DNA of 64,000 nucleotides from Pseudomonadota bacterium (GCA_023458055.1 JAEXAW010000078.1:124001-188000); one strand, 5' to 3'. Positions 8,252 through 16,180 are shown, counted from the stretch's first letter. Program-made: numbers and translations. The notes: generated by a model not told the origin, from the sequence alone.

Positions 8252-8459
8252 CTACTCTGGTATCTCATCGCCAGCTCAATATGATACCGACACTGCGCCA
8301 CTTCCAGCGCCTCCCCATCATCTTTGCCGCTCACCCGATGAACTAGACTATGTTCTTGGGTTAATCCGTCGCGACCACCAGCTTTTCCAGCAATTTCGCA
8401 TCATGCGCCTGCCAATGGAGATAGTCTTCCCAAGCCGTCGGCCAGAAGACGAGCTTCAC
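8252..8459 (-). pseudogene. Remnant of YoeB-type toxin gene
   Basis: From GTG 8459 the minus strand reads KLVFWPTAWEDYLHWQAHD..LLEKL, the N-terminus of a YoeB/Txe ribosome-dependent mRNA interferase. After an internal deletion, sequence corresponding to WWSRRITQEHSLVHRV and ending EVAQCRYHIELAMRYQ follows, but out of frame (one extra A near 8357), with an early stop. At 208 bp it is shorter than the usual 255-270 bp. The C-terminal catalytic region (H..RYH) is recognisable but not fused to the N-terminus, so no active toxin can be made. Confidence 0.8.
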
Positions 8460-8593
8460 GGCTTGATGAGGTCGCGTTCAGCGCCTTCGCCCGCATTCAG
8501 CCCGCGCGTGGCATCAAGCAAGCGCTCCGCATTTTTGGGCAAGCGCAGCAGGTAGAGCCTCTCTTTGATCGATGCCCATTCGCTTCCGGCAAT
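8456..8593 (-). pseudogene. Remnant of YefM-type antitoxin gene (C-terminal part)
   Basis: The minus strand reads EWASIKERLYLLRLPKNAER..LLDATRGLNAGEGAERDLIKP and stops at 8456. This is the toxin-binding C-terminal half of a YefM/Phd antitoxin. The DNA-binding N-terminal half is missing: an in-frame TGA lies just upstream at 8594-8596, and the sequence beyond does not resemble an antitoxin. Its stop overlaps the yoeB start (GTGA), the usual translational coupling in yefM-yoeB operons, which supports both calls. Confidence 0.75.
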
Positions 8594-8712
8594 TCAAAGG
8601 TATACCCCACCTCAACCAACCCCTGCCGCGCCACGCTCCACCGCGAACACTTTGCGCGGGGTTTACGGTTGAGTCACCTCTCTTCCGCATAGGGGGCCGG
8701 GGAGTCGCGATC

Positions 8713-9150
8713 ATGTTCATTTCTGTAAAGAACCGCACTGTCGGTACGCGCGCGGCGTTTGGGCTGGCGCTTACCGCCGCGCTGTGCTCCCTCTCCGCCG
8801 GGCCGCTGGCGGCCGAGGATGGCGCTAAGCCCGGAATTCTCCAAAAGATCGGCCAGTCGCTCGGGATTGGGCAGGCGTCTTATTATGCGAGCCAATTTGT
8901 TGGCCGCCGCACCGCTTCGGGCGAAACCTATCGCCATGAGGCTCTCACCGCCGCGCATCGCTCTGCGCCGTTCGGGAGCCGGATCAAGGTCACTAATCTT
9001 GCCAATAATCGCGACGTCATTGTGCGCGTCAACGACCGTGGTCCGTGGCACGGCGGGCGGATCATCGACCTCAGCTATGCCGCCGCCAAGCAGATCGGCC
9101 TTGATAAGAGCGGCACGGCTAAGGTTAGCCTGACGATGGTGCGTGATTAG
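8713..9150 (+). CDS. RlpA-like double-psi beta-barrel septal ring protein
   Basis: Secreted or periplasmic RlpA-type protein of 145 aa. A signal peptide (residues 1-34, LSAGPLAAE) precedes a DPBB domain with GQASYYASQFVGRRTASGE, LTAAHRSAPFGS and RVNDRGPWHGGRIIDLSYAAA; these are the core DPBB motifs, including the Asp of the putative lytic site. There is no SPOR domain, so it is the short form. ATG 8713 follows GGGGAG; an upstream in-frame start at 8572 runs through the antitoxin remnant and is rejected. Its TAG stop lies inside the left inverted repeat of the MITE-like element, so the last codons may have been changed by that insertion. Confidence 0.88.
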   Translation: MFISVKNRTVGTRAAFGLALTAALCSLSAGPLAAEDGAKPGILQKIGQSLGIGQASYYASQFVGRRTASGETYRHEALTAAHRSAPFGSRIKVTNLANNRDVIVRVNDRGPWHGGRIIDLSYAAAKQIGLDKSGTAKVSLTMVRD

Positions 9151-9415
9151 GGTCAGGACCCGTTAAATAGATCGTCGAGGCGTCAAAATGGCGAAGATAT
9201 CGAAGTAAAAGGACCGCAGTCAGGCAGTTATTCTGCTTGGCATCGTGGCTTTGCTTTGAGATCAAAGCCATTTTGCCGTGCCCTTGGGATTTGGCCAATT
9301 TCGCCCCGTGCTGCGTTGGCAAGTCTTGAGATATATTCATATCTCCGCGCCTTGCCGCCTTGCACAGAAATTGACGTAAACCTTGATCGATCTATTTAAC
9401 GGGTGCTGACCCTAA
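9147..9415. mobile_element. 269-bp MITE-like element with 28-bp terminal inverted repeats
   Basis: The left repeat 9147-9174 (TTAGGGTCAGGACCCG...) and the right repeat 9388-9415 are inverted copies, 27 of 28 bases matching. Both ends are bounded by TA (T-TA-GGG ... CCC-TA-A), as expected for an element moved by an IS630/Tc1-type enzyme. The 213-bp interior has no credible gene; it holds a 7-bp hairpin GGCTTTG/CAAAGCC at about 9248-9270. No transposase is in the window, so it would be non-autonomous. The left end provides the rlpA-like stop codon. Confidence 0.8.
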
Positions 9416-9990
9416 GCCACAGGTGAGCCGCAATCGCACATAAGCGCGGCATCCGACACATTGAAACGGGCATGGCGCTGATGGCGATGCGAGGATCGGG
9501 GTAGGCGACGAAGCGTCTCCGCGCGGCGATGGACCCCGATAACGCCAATCATTTTTTGCTGTCCTACAAGATCGTAATGTTCCACGCGGCGACATGCGCG
9601 CCATCCCTGACTCGCATCCCGAGCCAGTGAAAGGGGCAATACGAATGAATGCCGGGGGGACGTGGCCAACAGGGCAACGAACGCGCATGCCTTGGTCAAC
9701 TTGCCGCGGCCCATGGTGTGAAAGGATAGCCGTTCGGCCTTTCGACGGGGCTCAAGGCTCGGGGCAAACGGAAGCGGGAAAGCGCCTGTACTGCTTCTGG
9801 TCTGACCCTGACCTCCGGCGGATGTCCGCCAAAAATGACAAAATTCTCATCGAAGGAGATTTGGTACGAAAAACGCTACAGTCTGTTGCTTTTGTCGCTT
9901 TTGACTTGGACTTAGTCTTAGCCTCTCCCTTGCCAAGCGGCGCTGGCCGCGCGAAACGGCGATGTATGAGCGATAAGGCGACGGGGGACA
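9416..9990. other. Gene-free stretch between MITE and three-paralogue operon
   Basis: 575 bp without a supportable gene. Open frames on both strands here lack ribosome sites and domains. It contains a REP-like palindrome (9730-9771) and a small perfect hairpin GGCGGA/TCCGCC at 9817-9830. No clear T-tailed terminator for the minus-strand operon ending at 9991 was seen. Confidence 0.6.
9730..9771. repeat. REP-like intergenic palindrome
   Basis: CCGTTCGGCC...GGGGCAAACGG reads as an imperfect palindrome whose ends match the CCGTT(T/C)G termini of the elements at 30025-30115 and 51896-51950. It appears to belong to the same dispersed family. Confidence 0.6.
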
Positions 9991-10920
9991 TCACCCCCGC
10001 CGTGTCAAGCCCTTGCCGATCGCAAACACGCCAGCGAGGAGGCCGGTGCCTGCAGCGGCGTAGAGGGCGTAGTCGCTGAAGCTGGCGGCGGAGGCCTCAC
10101 CGCCCGCATCATTGGCGGCGAGCTGGGTGTCGTCCGACCTATCCGAAGCATCACTCCGCCCGCCATTGCGCGGCACAAAGCCGTCTTCGGTCAGCGTCAT
10201 TTTGGTAAGGTCGAGGCCCGTCCGCTTGGCGCCCTCGTTGACCGCGCGGGCAACCGACGTTCCTTGGTTGGCGTCGCCTCGTGCTGATTGTTGGGCCTGT
10301 TGAATAAGAAAGGCTTGTACAAGAAGCGATTCAGCCATTTCTTGTTTTGTCGCAGCTGACATGCCGGAAATTTTCCCGGATTTGAGTATCGCCTGAGCAG
10401 CTTGATTTTTCACCGCCGTGTACATTGCGCTACTTGACCCAGCGTCTGTTTGATTAACCGCTTCCCACGCCGCTATCCACCACACGGTATAAGCGTCCGC
10501 AACGTTGTTAACGCGCAGGCCGACAGGACGCATTGCAGCTCCAATTTGTTCAATGACATCGGTTTTACTAAAAAACTGAGCCATCAGTTCCGCCCCTTGA
10601 GGGTTATGAGCACGACTCTCTTCGACAAAGCGAGCGAGATTTTTTTGTCGCACTGCCTTCGATGGCGTGAAAATCAAGGCAGAAGCTGATGGCGGCACCT
10701 GTACCGGGAGCTTCTGCTGCGCATCTTCATCATCGTCCCCGTTGCATCCAGGGCATTGAATGATGGTCGGAACACGAGTGCGATTTACGACCCAATCCAT
10801 GCCTCCATTAAATTGGGCAGACGCTGGTGAAGCTAAAACCGCAAACGCGATGGAGGTTAAGGCAAAGCGCCACATAAGTTCCGGGGACAACATAATACTA
10901 AACACACGCGCTATCTGCAT
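9991..10920 (-). CDS. Exported tandem paralogue 1 (DUF6683-like?), C-terminal membrane anchor
   Basis: 309 residues: signal peptide ending ASPASA (about residues 30-35), a variable region with CPGC, a conserved core RVNNVADAYTVWWIAAWEAVN (about 138-158), and a tail GLDLTKMTLTEDGFVPRNGG, an acidic Ser-Asp stretch, a membrane helix (about 281-301) and a final TRRG. I associate this pattern with DUF6683 but without certainty. It starts 10 bases after the stop of paralogue 2. Its last 201 bases differ from those of paralogue 2 at only two positions, although the N-terminal halves are strongly diverged. No function can be assigned. Confidence 0.75.
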   Translation of the reverse strand: MQIARVFSIMLSPELMWRFALTSIAFAVLASPASAQFNGGMDWVVNRTRVPTIIQCPGCNGDDDEDAQQKLPVQVPPSASALIFTPSKAVRQKNLARFVEESRAHNPQGAELMAQFFSKTDVIEQIGAAMRPVGLRVNNVADAYTVWWIAAWEAVNQTDAGSSSAMYTAVKNQAAQAILKSGKISGMSAATKQEMAESLLVQAFLIQQAQQSARGDANQGTSVARAVNEGAKRTGLDLTKMTLTEDGFVPRNGGRSDASDRSDDTQLAANDAGGEASAASFSDYALYAAAGTGLLAGVFAIGKGLTRRG

Positions 10921-10930
10921 AGACGCAACC

Positions 10931-11818
10931 TCACCCCCGCCGTGTCAAGCCCTTGCCGATCGCAAACACGCCAGCGAGGAGGCCGGTGCCTGCAGCGGCG
11001 TAGAGGGCGGAGTCGCTGAAGCTGGCGGCGGAGGCCTCACCGCCCGCATCATTGGCGGCGAGCTGGGTGTCGTCCGACCCATCCGAAGCATCACTCCGCC
11101 CGCCATTGCGCGGCACAAAGCCGTCTTCGGTGAGAGTCATTTTGGTGAGGTCGAGCCCCATGGACTTAGCGCCTTGGTTAATGGCTTTGGGAAGTTCGGA
11201 TGTTAGCGCGGGATTGTTCTTTGCCGATTCAATCATCAGTGTCTGGATAAGAAGCGATTCGGCAAAGGTCTGCTTTTGTGCGGCGTTGAGGTTCGCGAAC
11301 TGGGGGGGTGCCGACATTGCGCCTTCGACCTGGCTTTTCACCGATTGCGACAGGCGGCTAGACAATTGCACATCGCGTCCGTTGACGGCTTGCCAAGCAG
11401 TGATCCACCATACGGTATAGGCGTCAGCCACATTGCTAGCGCGAAGGCCGGACGAGCGGAGTTCGCGGTCGATTAACTCAATAAGGTCATTCTGCGCGTG
11501 CATCGAGCGGAGACCGGACGCGGCTTGCGGATCGGTCCGGTTTAGCGATGCAATGAAATCATTCATATTTTTTGCACGTAGCGGCTTTGATGGTGTGTAG
11601 TTAAAATTGACCGCTCCTATTTGGGGCGTGGAAGGCGAACCGGACTTGCGCTCTTCTTCGGCATGGGCGTTGCGTTGGCCCCGCTGGTTCACATTGGCCA
11701 TGATGACATTGTTCATCGCGGTCTGTCCGGCGATAGTGCCAAACATCTGGGCGGATAGCGGCGCAGGCTGGATGATGAGCGAAGCTGTAGCAATAAGGAT
11801 GACACGGATGGCGCGCAT
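10931..11818 (-). CDS. Exported tandem paralogue 2, C-terminal membrane anchor
   Basis: 295 residues with signal peptide (APLSAQ), MFGTIAGQTAMNNVIMANVN shared with paralogue 3, the core SNVADAYTVWWITAWQAVN, and the same tail (GLDLTKMTLTEDGFVPRNGG, acidic linker, helix, TRRG) as paralogue 1. ATG 11818 is one base after the paralogue 3 stop; the ribosome site AAGGAGAGGA lies inside the end of that gene, so translation is coupled. The N-terminal part is closest to paralogue 3 and the C-terminal part nearly identical to paralogue 1, a mosaic pattern that points to gene conversion. Function unknown. Confidence 0.75.
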   Translation of the reverse strand: MRAIRVILIATASLIIQPAPLSAQMFGTIAGQTAMNNVIMANVNQRGQRNAHAEEERKSGSPSTPQIGAVNFNYTPSKPLRAKNMNDFIASLNRTDPQAASGLRSMHAQNDLIELIDRELRSSGLRASNVADAYTVWWITAWQAVNGRDVQLSSRLSQSVKSQVEGAMSAPPQFANLNAAQKQTFAESLLIQTLMIESAKNNPALTSELPKAINQGAKSMGLDLTKMTLTEDGFVPRNGGRSDASDGSDDTQLAANDAGGEASAASFSDSALYAAAGTGLLAGVFAIGKGLTRRG

Positions 11819-11819
11819 A

Positions 11820-12710
11820 TTATCCTCTCCTTGATATACCCTTCGCTATCGCGAACACGCCTACGAGGAGGCCGGTGCCTGCGGCAGCGTAGAGGGCGTA
11901 GTTGCTGAAGCTGGCGTCGGAGGCTTCCCCGCCCGCATCATTGGCGGCGAGTTGGGTATCGCCCGACCCATCCGCAGCATCGCTCCGCCCACCGGTGCGG
12001 GGCACAAAGCCATCGTTGGTGAGCGTCATCTTGGTAAGATCGAGGCCCATCCGCTTGGCACCTTGGTTGACCGCTTGGGGAAGCTGGGCTTGCATGGAGG
12101 GATCTTGCTTGGCGGAATCAATCATAAATGCCTGAAGGAGGAGCGATTCGGAAAATACCTGTTTCTGCGCATTGCTCATATTCGAGAATAACGCCGTATT
12201 GCCGATAGCCCCTTCAATCTGATTTTTAACCGAACGAAACAATTGACGAGAGCTTCCCATGTCCTGATTGTTGACGGCTTCCCACGCGGAAATCCACCAG
12301 ATGGTATAAGCATCGGCCACATTGTCGGCGCGCAGACCAACGGTGCGCATGCGTTGATCAATAGACGAAATAACATCGCTTTGAGCGTGAAGCGCGTTCA
12401 GTTTTTCCCCAGCTTGGGGGTCAGTTTTGCTAAGCGAAGCAGCCAGATCTTTAATATTTTTGTCGCGCAATCTTTTCGAGGGTGAATAGCTGAAATCCGC
12501 CGCATCCATCTGCGGCGTCTGAGGCGTGGTGGATTTGCGCTTGTCTTCATTATGTGCGTTGCGTTGGCCCCGCTGGTTCACATTGGCCATGATCACATTG
12601 TTCATTGCGGTCTGTCCGGCGATAGTGCCAAACATCTGGGCCGAAACAGGGGGTGTCCAGACGAGAAAGGTCGAAACAATCGCCAAGGTGATTCCGGATA
12701 CGCGCGACAT
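11820..12710 (-). CDS. Exported tandem paralogue 3, C-terminal membrane anchor
   Basis: 296 residues from ATG 12710 (GAGAGGA six bases upstream). An upstream open frame to 12908 is an artefact running through a hairpin and the previous gene. Signal peptide WTPPVSAQ, then MFGTIAGQTAMNN, the core ADNVADAYTIWWISAWEAVN, and the tail GLDLTKMTLTNDGFVPRTGG, acidic linker, membrane helix and SRRG. The tail differs more from the other two than they differ from each other. It is the first of the three in transcription order, behind the 12790-13440 gene and a 12-bp hairpin. Function unknown. Confidence 0.75.
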   Translation of the reverse strand: MSRVSGITLAIVSTFLVWTPPVSAQMFGTIAGQTAMNNVIMANVNQRGQRNAHNEDKRKSTTPQTPQMDAADFSYSPSKRLRDKNIKDLAASLSKTDPQAGEKLNALHAQSDVISSIDQRMRTVGLRADNVADAYTIWWISAWEAVNNQDMGSSRQLFRSVKNQIEGAIGNTALFSNMSNAQKQVFSESLLLQAFMIDSAKQDPSMQAQLPQAVNQGAKRMGLDLTKMTLTNDGFVPRTGGRSDAADGSGDTQLAANDAGGEASDASFSNYALYAAAGTGLLVGVFAIAKGISRRG

Positions 12711-12735
12711 AGCAAGTCCTCTCTCAAAACAAGTA

Positions 12736-12766
12736 TGTGGAGAGGTGCAGGAAACACCTCTCCACA
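12736..12766 (-). promoter_or_regulatory. Perfect 12-bp hairpin between operon genes
   Basis: TGTGGAGAGGTG and its exact complement flank a 7-base loop. It lies between the 12790-13440 gene and the first of the three paralogues. There is no T-run directly after it on the minus strand, so it is more likely an mRNA-stabilising or processing structure, or a leaky terminator, that gives the first gene higher expression. Confidence 0.6.
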
Positions 12767-12789
12767 TTAATCCAGTGTTAATGAACGGT

Positions 12790-13440
12790 TTAGTTCTTGC
12801 GAGCCAGCGTCGAAGCGGCTTCGCCGATGCTCTTGACCGAGTTGGCAACCGCTTGGCTGAGCATGCTGAGTTCCTGGCCAAGCGCCTGAAGTTCAGCCGA
12901 CATTTCACCGGTTACAGCCTGCTGTTTGCCTTCCGACTTGTTCGCCTTTTGCGTTTCCTGGTCAATCTTCTTCGAGATGTCCATCATCTTGTTCATCTTG
13001 GTGTCCATCGCCTTGCCGAGCGCCTTGGCGAACGCCACCAGGAAGCTTTCAGCCTTGCCACCACTCTTGGTTTTTGACGAACCTTCGCTGTCGCCGTTGT
13101 TCTTGCCTTCAAGAGCGCTTTTTGTAAAATCTTCCAACAGCTTGTTCGATTGACGTTCAAGATCGCCCTGCTGGGTGGGCGAAAGACCAAACCGCTGGCT
13201 AACCTGGCCGACAGCGTCCTTGATGTTCATCGGGCCGCTACCGTTAGCAGCCGAGAATGCGTTCTGCGCAAGATCGATACCACCTTGGGGGACACCCAGT
13301 TGCTTGCCAATCTGTTGGATCGCCTGCTGCGCAATACCCGATCCTAGAAGTTGGAAGGCCAAGCTTGCCCAACCAACCGGACCTGCGGCGAGTTGCGCGA
13401 TACCGGCGATGCCGCCAATTCCACCTAAACTAAGTCCCAT
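12790..13440 (-). CDS. Gly-rich, helical protein of unknown function heading the paralogue operon
   Basis: 216 residues from ATG 13440, with AAGGAG upstream. The N-terminal 45 residues are hydrophobic and Gly/Ala-rich (GLSLGGIGGIAGIAQLAAG...), the middle is polar with a Ser/Lys/Gly linker, and the last 80 residues form an amphipathic, probably coiled-coil stretch (KALGKAMDTKMNKMMDISKK ... SIGEAASTLARKN). No signal peptide of the usual type. The layout is reminiscent of secreted filament or translocator proteins, but no family is recognised. It is the promoter-proximal gene, separated from the three exported paralogues only by a hairpin, so they probably act together. Confidence 0.7.
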   Translation of the reverse strand: MGLSLGGIGGIAGIAQLAAGPVGWASLAFQLLGSGIAQQAIQQIGKQLGVPQGGIDLAQNAFSAANGSGPMNIKDAVGQVSQRFGLSPTQQGDLERQSNKLLEDFTKSALEGKNNGDSEGSSKTKSGGKAESFLVAFAKALGKAMDTKMNKMMDISKKIDQETQKANKSEGKQQAVTGEMSAELQALGQELSMLSQAVANSVKSIGEAASTLARKN

Positions 13441-13572
13441 CACACTTCTCCTTCTTCCTATTTTCAGGGCGGGGGGTGCCCTGGCATTCTAATCGAGGTG
13501 GGAGGTGGTCTGGCGGGGGAGCCGATCACCGTCCCGTGATTGGAGTTATGGATCGGCGGCGGGGGATTGTCT

Positions 13573-13612
13573 CTCAGCGATTCGTTTAGATGGCCTCAGC
13601 GATTTGCTTAGA
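13573..13612. promoter_or_regulatory. Direct repeat pair upstream of the paralogue operon
   Basis: Two 18-bp copies of CTCAGCGATTCGTTTAGA (13573-13590) and CTCAGCGATTTGCTTAGA (13595-13612), two mismatches, spaced 22 bases (two helical turns). They lie 130-170 bases before the first gene of the minus-strand operon and look like paired binding sites for a regulator. The rest of 13444-13694 holds no gene. Confidence 0.5.
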
Positions 13613-13694
13613 AATGCGAGTCGCGCGGGCGCATATGGAGCCGATTGTCTGGCGGGAGGCGTCTTAGAATCGCTCTAGGCGATAAACCGTGCCG

Positions 13695-14027
13695 TCATGC
13701 CGGGCAATGGTCGTCGCTCGTCGTGCGGCGGCTGCAGCATAGGATGTGGCAGGCCTTGGGTTCCCCAGCTGGCCCGTTTTGCGGGTTGCCCTTTTCACCG
13801 GGCGAGCTTTCACCGAGCGGAATTTCGATGGTGCGATACACTCCCGGCTCGCTGCAGAGGGTGACGATCATGGTCTTGCCATCCTTGCTCATCGCCGCGA
13901 GCGGATGGGCGGAGAGGGCAAAGCAGAGGCTGAAACCCAGATGGAGCGCGAGGCGGAAATTGGGGGCTATCGTTCTGCGGCGTTTTCTGACCGGTCTTCG
14001 ACCGACGCCGCCTCGCCTAAACCGCAT
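13695..14027 (-). CDS. Small secreted DUF2946-like protein downstream of hemN
   Basis: 110 residues from ATG 14027, whose first codons overlap the hemN stop by 11 bases. A very basic N-terminus (RRPVRKRRRT) precedes a hydrophobic export segment (LALHLGFSLCFALSAHPLAA), then TMIVTLCSEPGVYRTIEIPLG and a C-terminal CHILCC. The terminal Cys-His cluster and size resemble DUF2946 proteins, small exported proteins often found near metal or heme genes. Metal binding is inferred only from the cysteines. Confidence 0.65.
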   Translation of the reverse strand: MRFRRGGVGRRPVRKRRRTIAPNFRLALHLGFSLCFALSAHPLAAMSKDGKTMIVTLCSEPGVYRTIEIPLGESSPGEKGNPQNGPAGEPKACHILCCSRRTTSDDHCPA

Positions 14028-15339
14028 GGCTGAAGCGCCCCTGATGCTGCGTGCGATAGGGGTCGAACAGCGCGGCAATGCTGCGCGCGTAGGGCAGGGC
14101 AGCGGGGGCGAGGGTCAGCTGCGCGCCATCGAGCTCGACCAATTGCCGCGCGAGGAAGGGGGCCAGATCGAGCCGGTAGGGATGGAGGTCACCGAGCTGC
14201 GAAAGATCGGCCCTGCCGTAGCAGAGCAGCGCCTCGATCACCGCGCCATGCGTGCGATCTTCCGCAGAGCGCATCACGCCGAGCGCCGCGGGAAGCTGCC
14301 CTTCGCCGACCATATTGCGATAGACGCCGCTGTTCTTTTCATTTTGCAGCAGACGGTCGGGAAAGCCGCTGATTGCGGTGGCGCCGAAGCCGATCAATAT
14401 CTCCGCCGGGTCTTCGGTAAAGCCCTGAAAATTGCGCCGTAGCGTGCCATCGCGCATGGCGAGCCCCAGCGCGTCGTCCGGCTTGGCGAAATGATCGAAG
14501 CCGACCGGGATATAGCCTGCCGCGGTGAACCGGTCATAGCCATGCGCGGCCATGCGGAAGCGGGTCTCCTGATCGGGCAAATCCTCGGCGCTGATCTGGC
14601 GCTGGCGCGGCACAATGCTCGGCACATGCGCATAGCCGAACAGCGCGATCCGGTCCGCCCCGAGCGCAATACTTTGGCCGATACTGTCGTCAAGCTCGGC
14701 CATGCCCTGATGCGCTAGGCCATACATTAGATCGAAATTGATTGACTGGACCCCGGCGGCGCGCAGATATTCTACTGCGCGCGCGATGGTTTCGTAAGGC
14801 TGCACCCGCCCGATAGCAGCTTGCACTTGCGGCGCGAAAGTCTGGACGCCGAGCGAGACACGCTTGACATTGGTCCCTGCCAGCATTGCGGCCCACCAAT
14901 CATCAAAGCCGCGCGGGTCGATTTCGACCGAGATCACCGGATCATCGGCCTGGAAGGCAACGGTCAGCGTATCAAGGAGTCGAACGAAATCAATCGCCGG
15001 GATGGCGTTGGGGCTCCCGCCGCCAAAGGCAATCCGCCGCGCTCGCGCCCGGCCCTCAAGCTTGCGGGCAACCAAGGCGATCTCCTGCTCAAGCGCCTCC
15101 ATATAGGCGCGCAGGCGATGCGCCTTGTTGGCTTTCCCCGTGTTGCACGCGCAATACCAGCAGATCTGCTCGCAATAAGGGATGTGGACATAGAGCGAGA
15201 TATCGCTGCCCGCTGGCACCGCAGATAGGGCCTCTTCCATCGCCTGCGCGCCGGTTGCAGGAGTGAATTCGGCGGCGGTCGGGTAACTGGTATAGCGCGG
15301 CACGGGGCGGGCAAGCAGATCGGGGTAATAAGTCCACAT
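14017..15339 (-). CDS. hemN: Oxygen-independent coproporphyrinogen III oxidase HemN
   Basis: Radical-SAM enzyme that decarboxylates coproporphyrinogen III to protoporphyrinogen IX without oxygen. The [4Fe-4S] motif CEQICWYCAC is at about residues 57-66, preceded by PRYTSYPTAAEF; FGGGSPNAI and YGLAHQG follow, as in HemN (440 aa). The ATG at 15339 gives the family N-terminus MWTYYPDLLARPVPRYTSYP; a GTG at 15342 precedes it. No strong ribosome site is visible. An FNR-type box is centred about 43 bases before the start, so transcription may begin almost at the start codon. It forms a pair with the small DUF2946-like gene. Confidence 0.95.
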   Translation of the reverse strand: MWTYYPDLLARPVPRYTSYPTAAEFTPATGAQAMEEALSAVPAGSDISLYVHIPYCEQICWYCACNTGKANKAHRLRAYMEALEQEIALVARKLEGRARARRIAFGGGSPNAIPAIDFVRLLDTLTVAFQADDPVISVEIDPRGFDDWWAAMLAGTNVKRVSLGVQTFAPQVQAAIGRVQPYETIARAVEYLRAAGVQSINFDLMYGLAHQGMAELDDSIGQSIALGADRIALFGYAHVPSIVPRQRQISAEDLPDQETRFRMAAHGYDRFTAAGYIPVGFDHFAKPDDALGLAMRDGTLRRNFQGFTEDPAEILIGFGATAISGFPDRLLQNEKNSGVYRNMVGEGQLPAALGVMRSAEDRTHGAVIEALLCYGRADLSQLGDLHPYRLDLAPFLARQLVELDGAQLTLAPAALPYARSIAALFDPYRTQHQGRFSHAV

Positions 15340-15375
15340 CACCCGCGCACTCTAACCGAGGAATGGTTACAATCT

Positions 15376-15389
15376 TTGACCGAAATCAA
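15376..15389. promoter_or_regulatory. FNR/FixK-type binding site between hemN and ompW
   Basis: TTGACCGAAATCAA matches the FNR palindrome (TTGAT-N4-ATCAA) at 9 of 10 positions. It lies in the 157-bp divergent region. It is best placed for hemN activation; ompW starts 108 bases to the other side. The likely regulator is the FnrL-type protein at 24506-25213. Confidence 0.75.
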
Positions 15390-15496
15390 ACGGATTTTTG
15401 CGATTTGTCAATGAATTGGAGGTAGGGGAGCGCTATCCGGACATGGTTTCCCACCACGATCCGGTGAAACTAGAAGTAGATTAAAGGACATAAACA

Positions 15497-16171
15497 ATGA
15501 AACTCACGACTGCTGCGGTGCTTCTCGCCGCTGGTACGGTCGCCGCAACGGGGGCCCAGGCCAAGCAGGGCGATCTTATCGTCCGCGCACGCGCCATCAA
15601 CGTAATGCCGCAGGAAAAGTCCGGCCCGATCCTTCCGGGAACCACGACTTCGCCGAACATTTCGGCCAACAAGGTCAGCGTCAATGACACGCTGACGCCG
15701 GAAGTTGATTTCACCTATATGGTGTCGGACAATATCGGCCTTGAAGCAATCGCTGGTACGTCGCGTCACACCGTTTCGGGCGTTGGTCCGGCTATCGGTG
15801 GTGCGAAGCTGGTTGAAACCAACGTACTTCCGCCGACCGTTACGCTGCAATACCACATGGCGCCGGAAGGTTCGTTCCGTCCCTATGTCGGCGTTGGCGT
15901 GAACTATTCGACCTTCTTCAACACCAAGGCGCAGAGCGATCTCGTCGGCGTTGCCGGTGCGACCAAGGTCAAGATGAAGGATAGCTTCGGCTGGGCGGCG
16001 CAGGTCGGTTTCGACGTTCCTCTCAACGACAAATTCTTCCTGAACTTTGATGCGAAATATATCGACATCAGCACCAAGGCGACGCTGCACACGACCAACC
16101 TCGGTGTTCAGACGGTCAAGGTTGACCTGAACCCGATCGTCCTCGGCGTCGGTGTCGGCACCAAGTTCTAA
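15497..16171 (+). CDS. ompW: OmpW-family outer membrane protein
   Basis: 224-residue eight-stranded beta-barrel porin family. A signal peptide (cleaved near GAQA, residues 18-22) is followed by the family opening GDLIVRARAINVMP, then DNIGLEAIAGT, RPYVGVGVNYSTFF, and the terminal strand LGVGVGTKF ending in Phe, required for barrel assembly. AAAGGA lies upstream. In enterobacteria OmpW is oxygen-regulated; here it is divergent from hemN across an FNR box, which suggests similar control. Transcription ends at two terminators (16181-16267). Confidence 0.93.
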   Translation: MKLTTAAVLLAAGTVAATGAQAKQGDLIVRARAINVMPQEKSGPILPGTTTSPNISANKVSVNDTLTPEVDFTYMVSDNIGLEAIAGTSRHTVSGVGPAIGGAKLVETNVLPPTVTLQYHMAPEGSFRPYVGVGVNYSTFFNTKAQSDLVGVAGATKVKMKDSFGWAAQVGFDVPLNDKFFLNFDAKYIDISTKATLHTTNLGVQTVKVDLNPIVLGVGVGTKF

Positions 16172-16180
16172 AAAGCAATT

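Noticed and set aside
8514..8738. 74-codon minus-strand frame
   Set aside because: It crosses the antitoxin remnant in the wrong phase and lacks a ribosome site; the remnant explains the sequence.
9594..10079. 161-codon plus-strand frame
   Set aside because: Runs through a REP-like palindrome and into the antisense of paralogue 1; no domain, no ribosome site.
12711..12908. N-terminal extension of paralogue 3 to 12908
   Set aside because: The extra residues are encoded across the hairpin and antisense-phase of the upstream gene; ATG 12710 has a ribosome site and a signal peptide directly after it.
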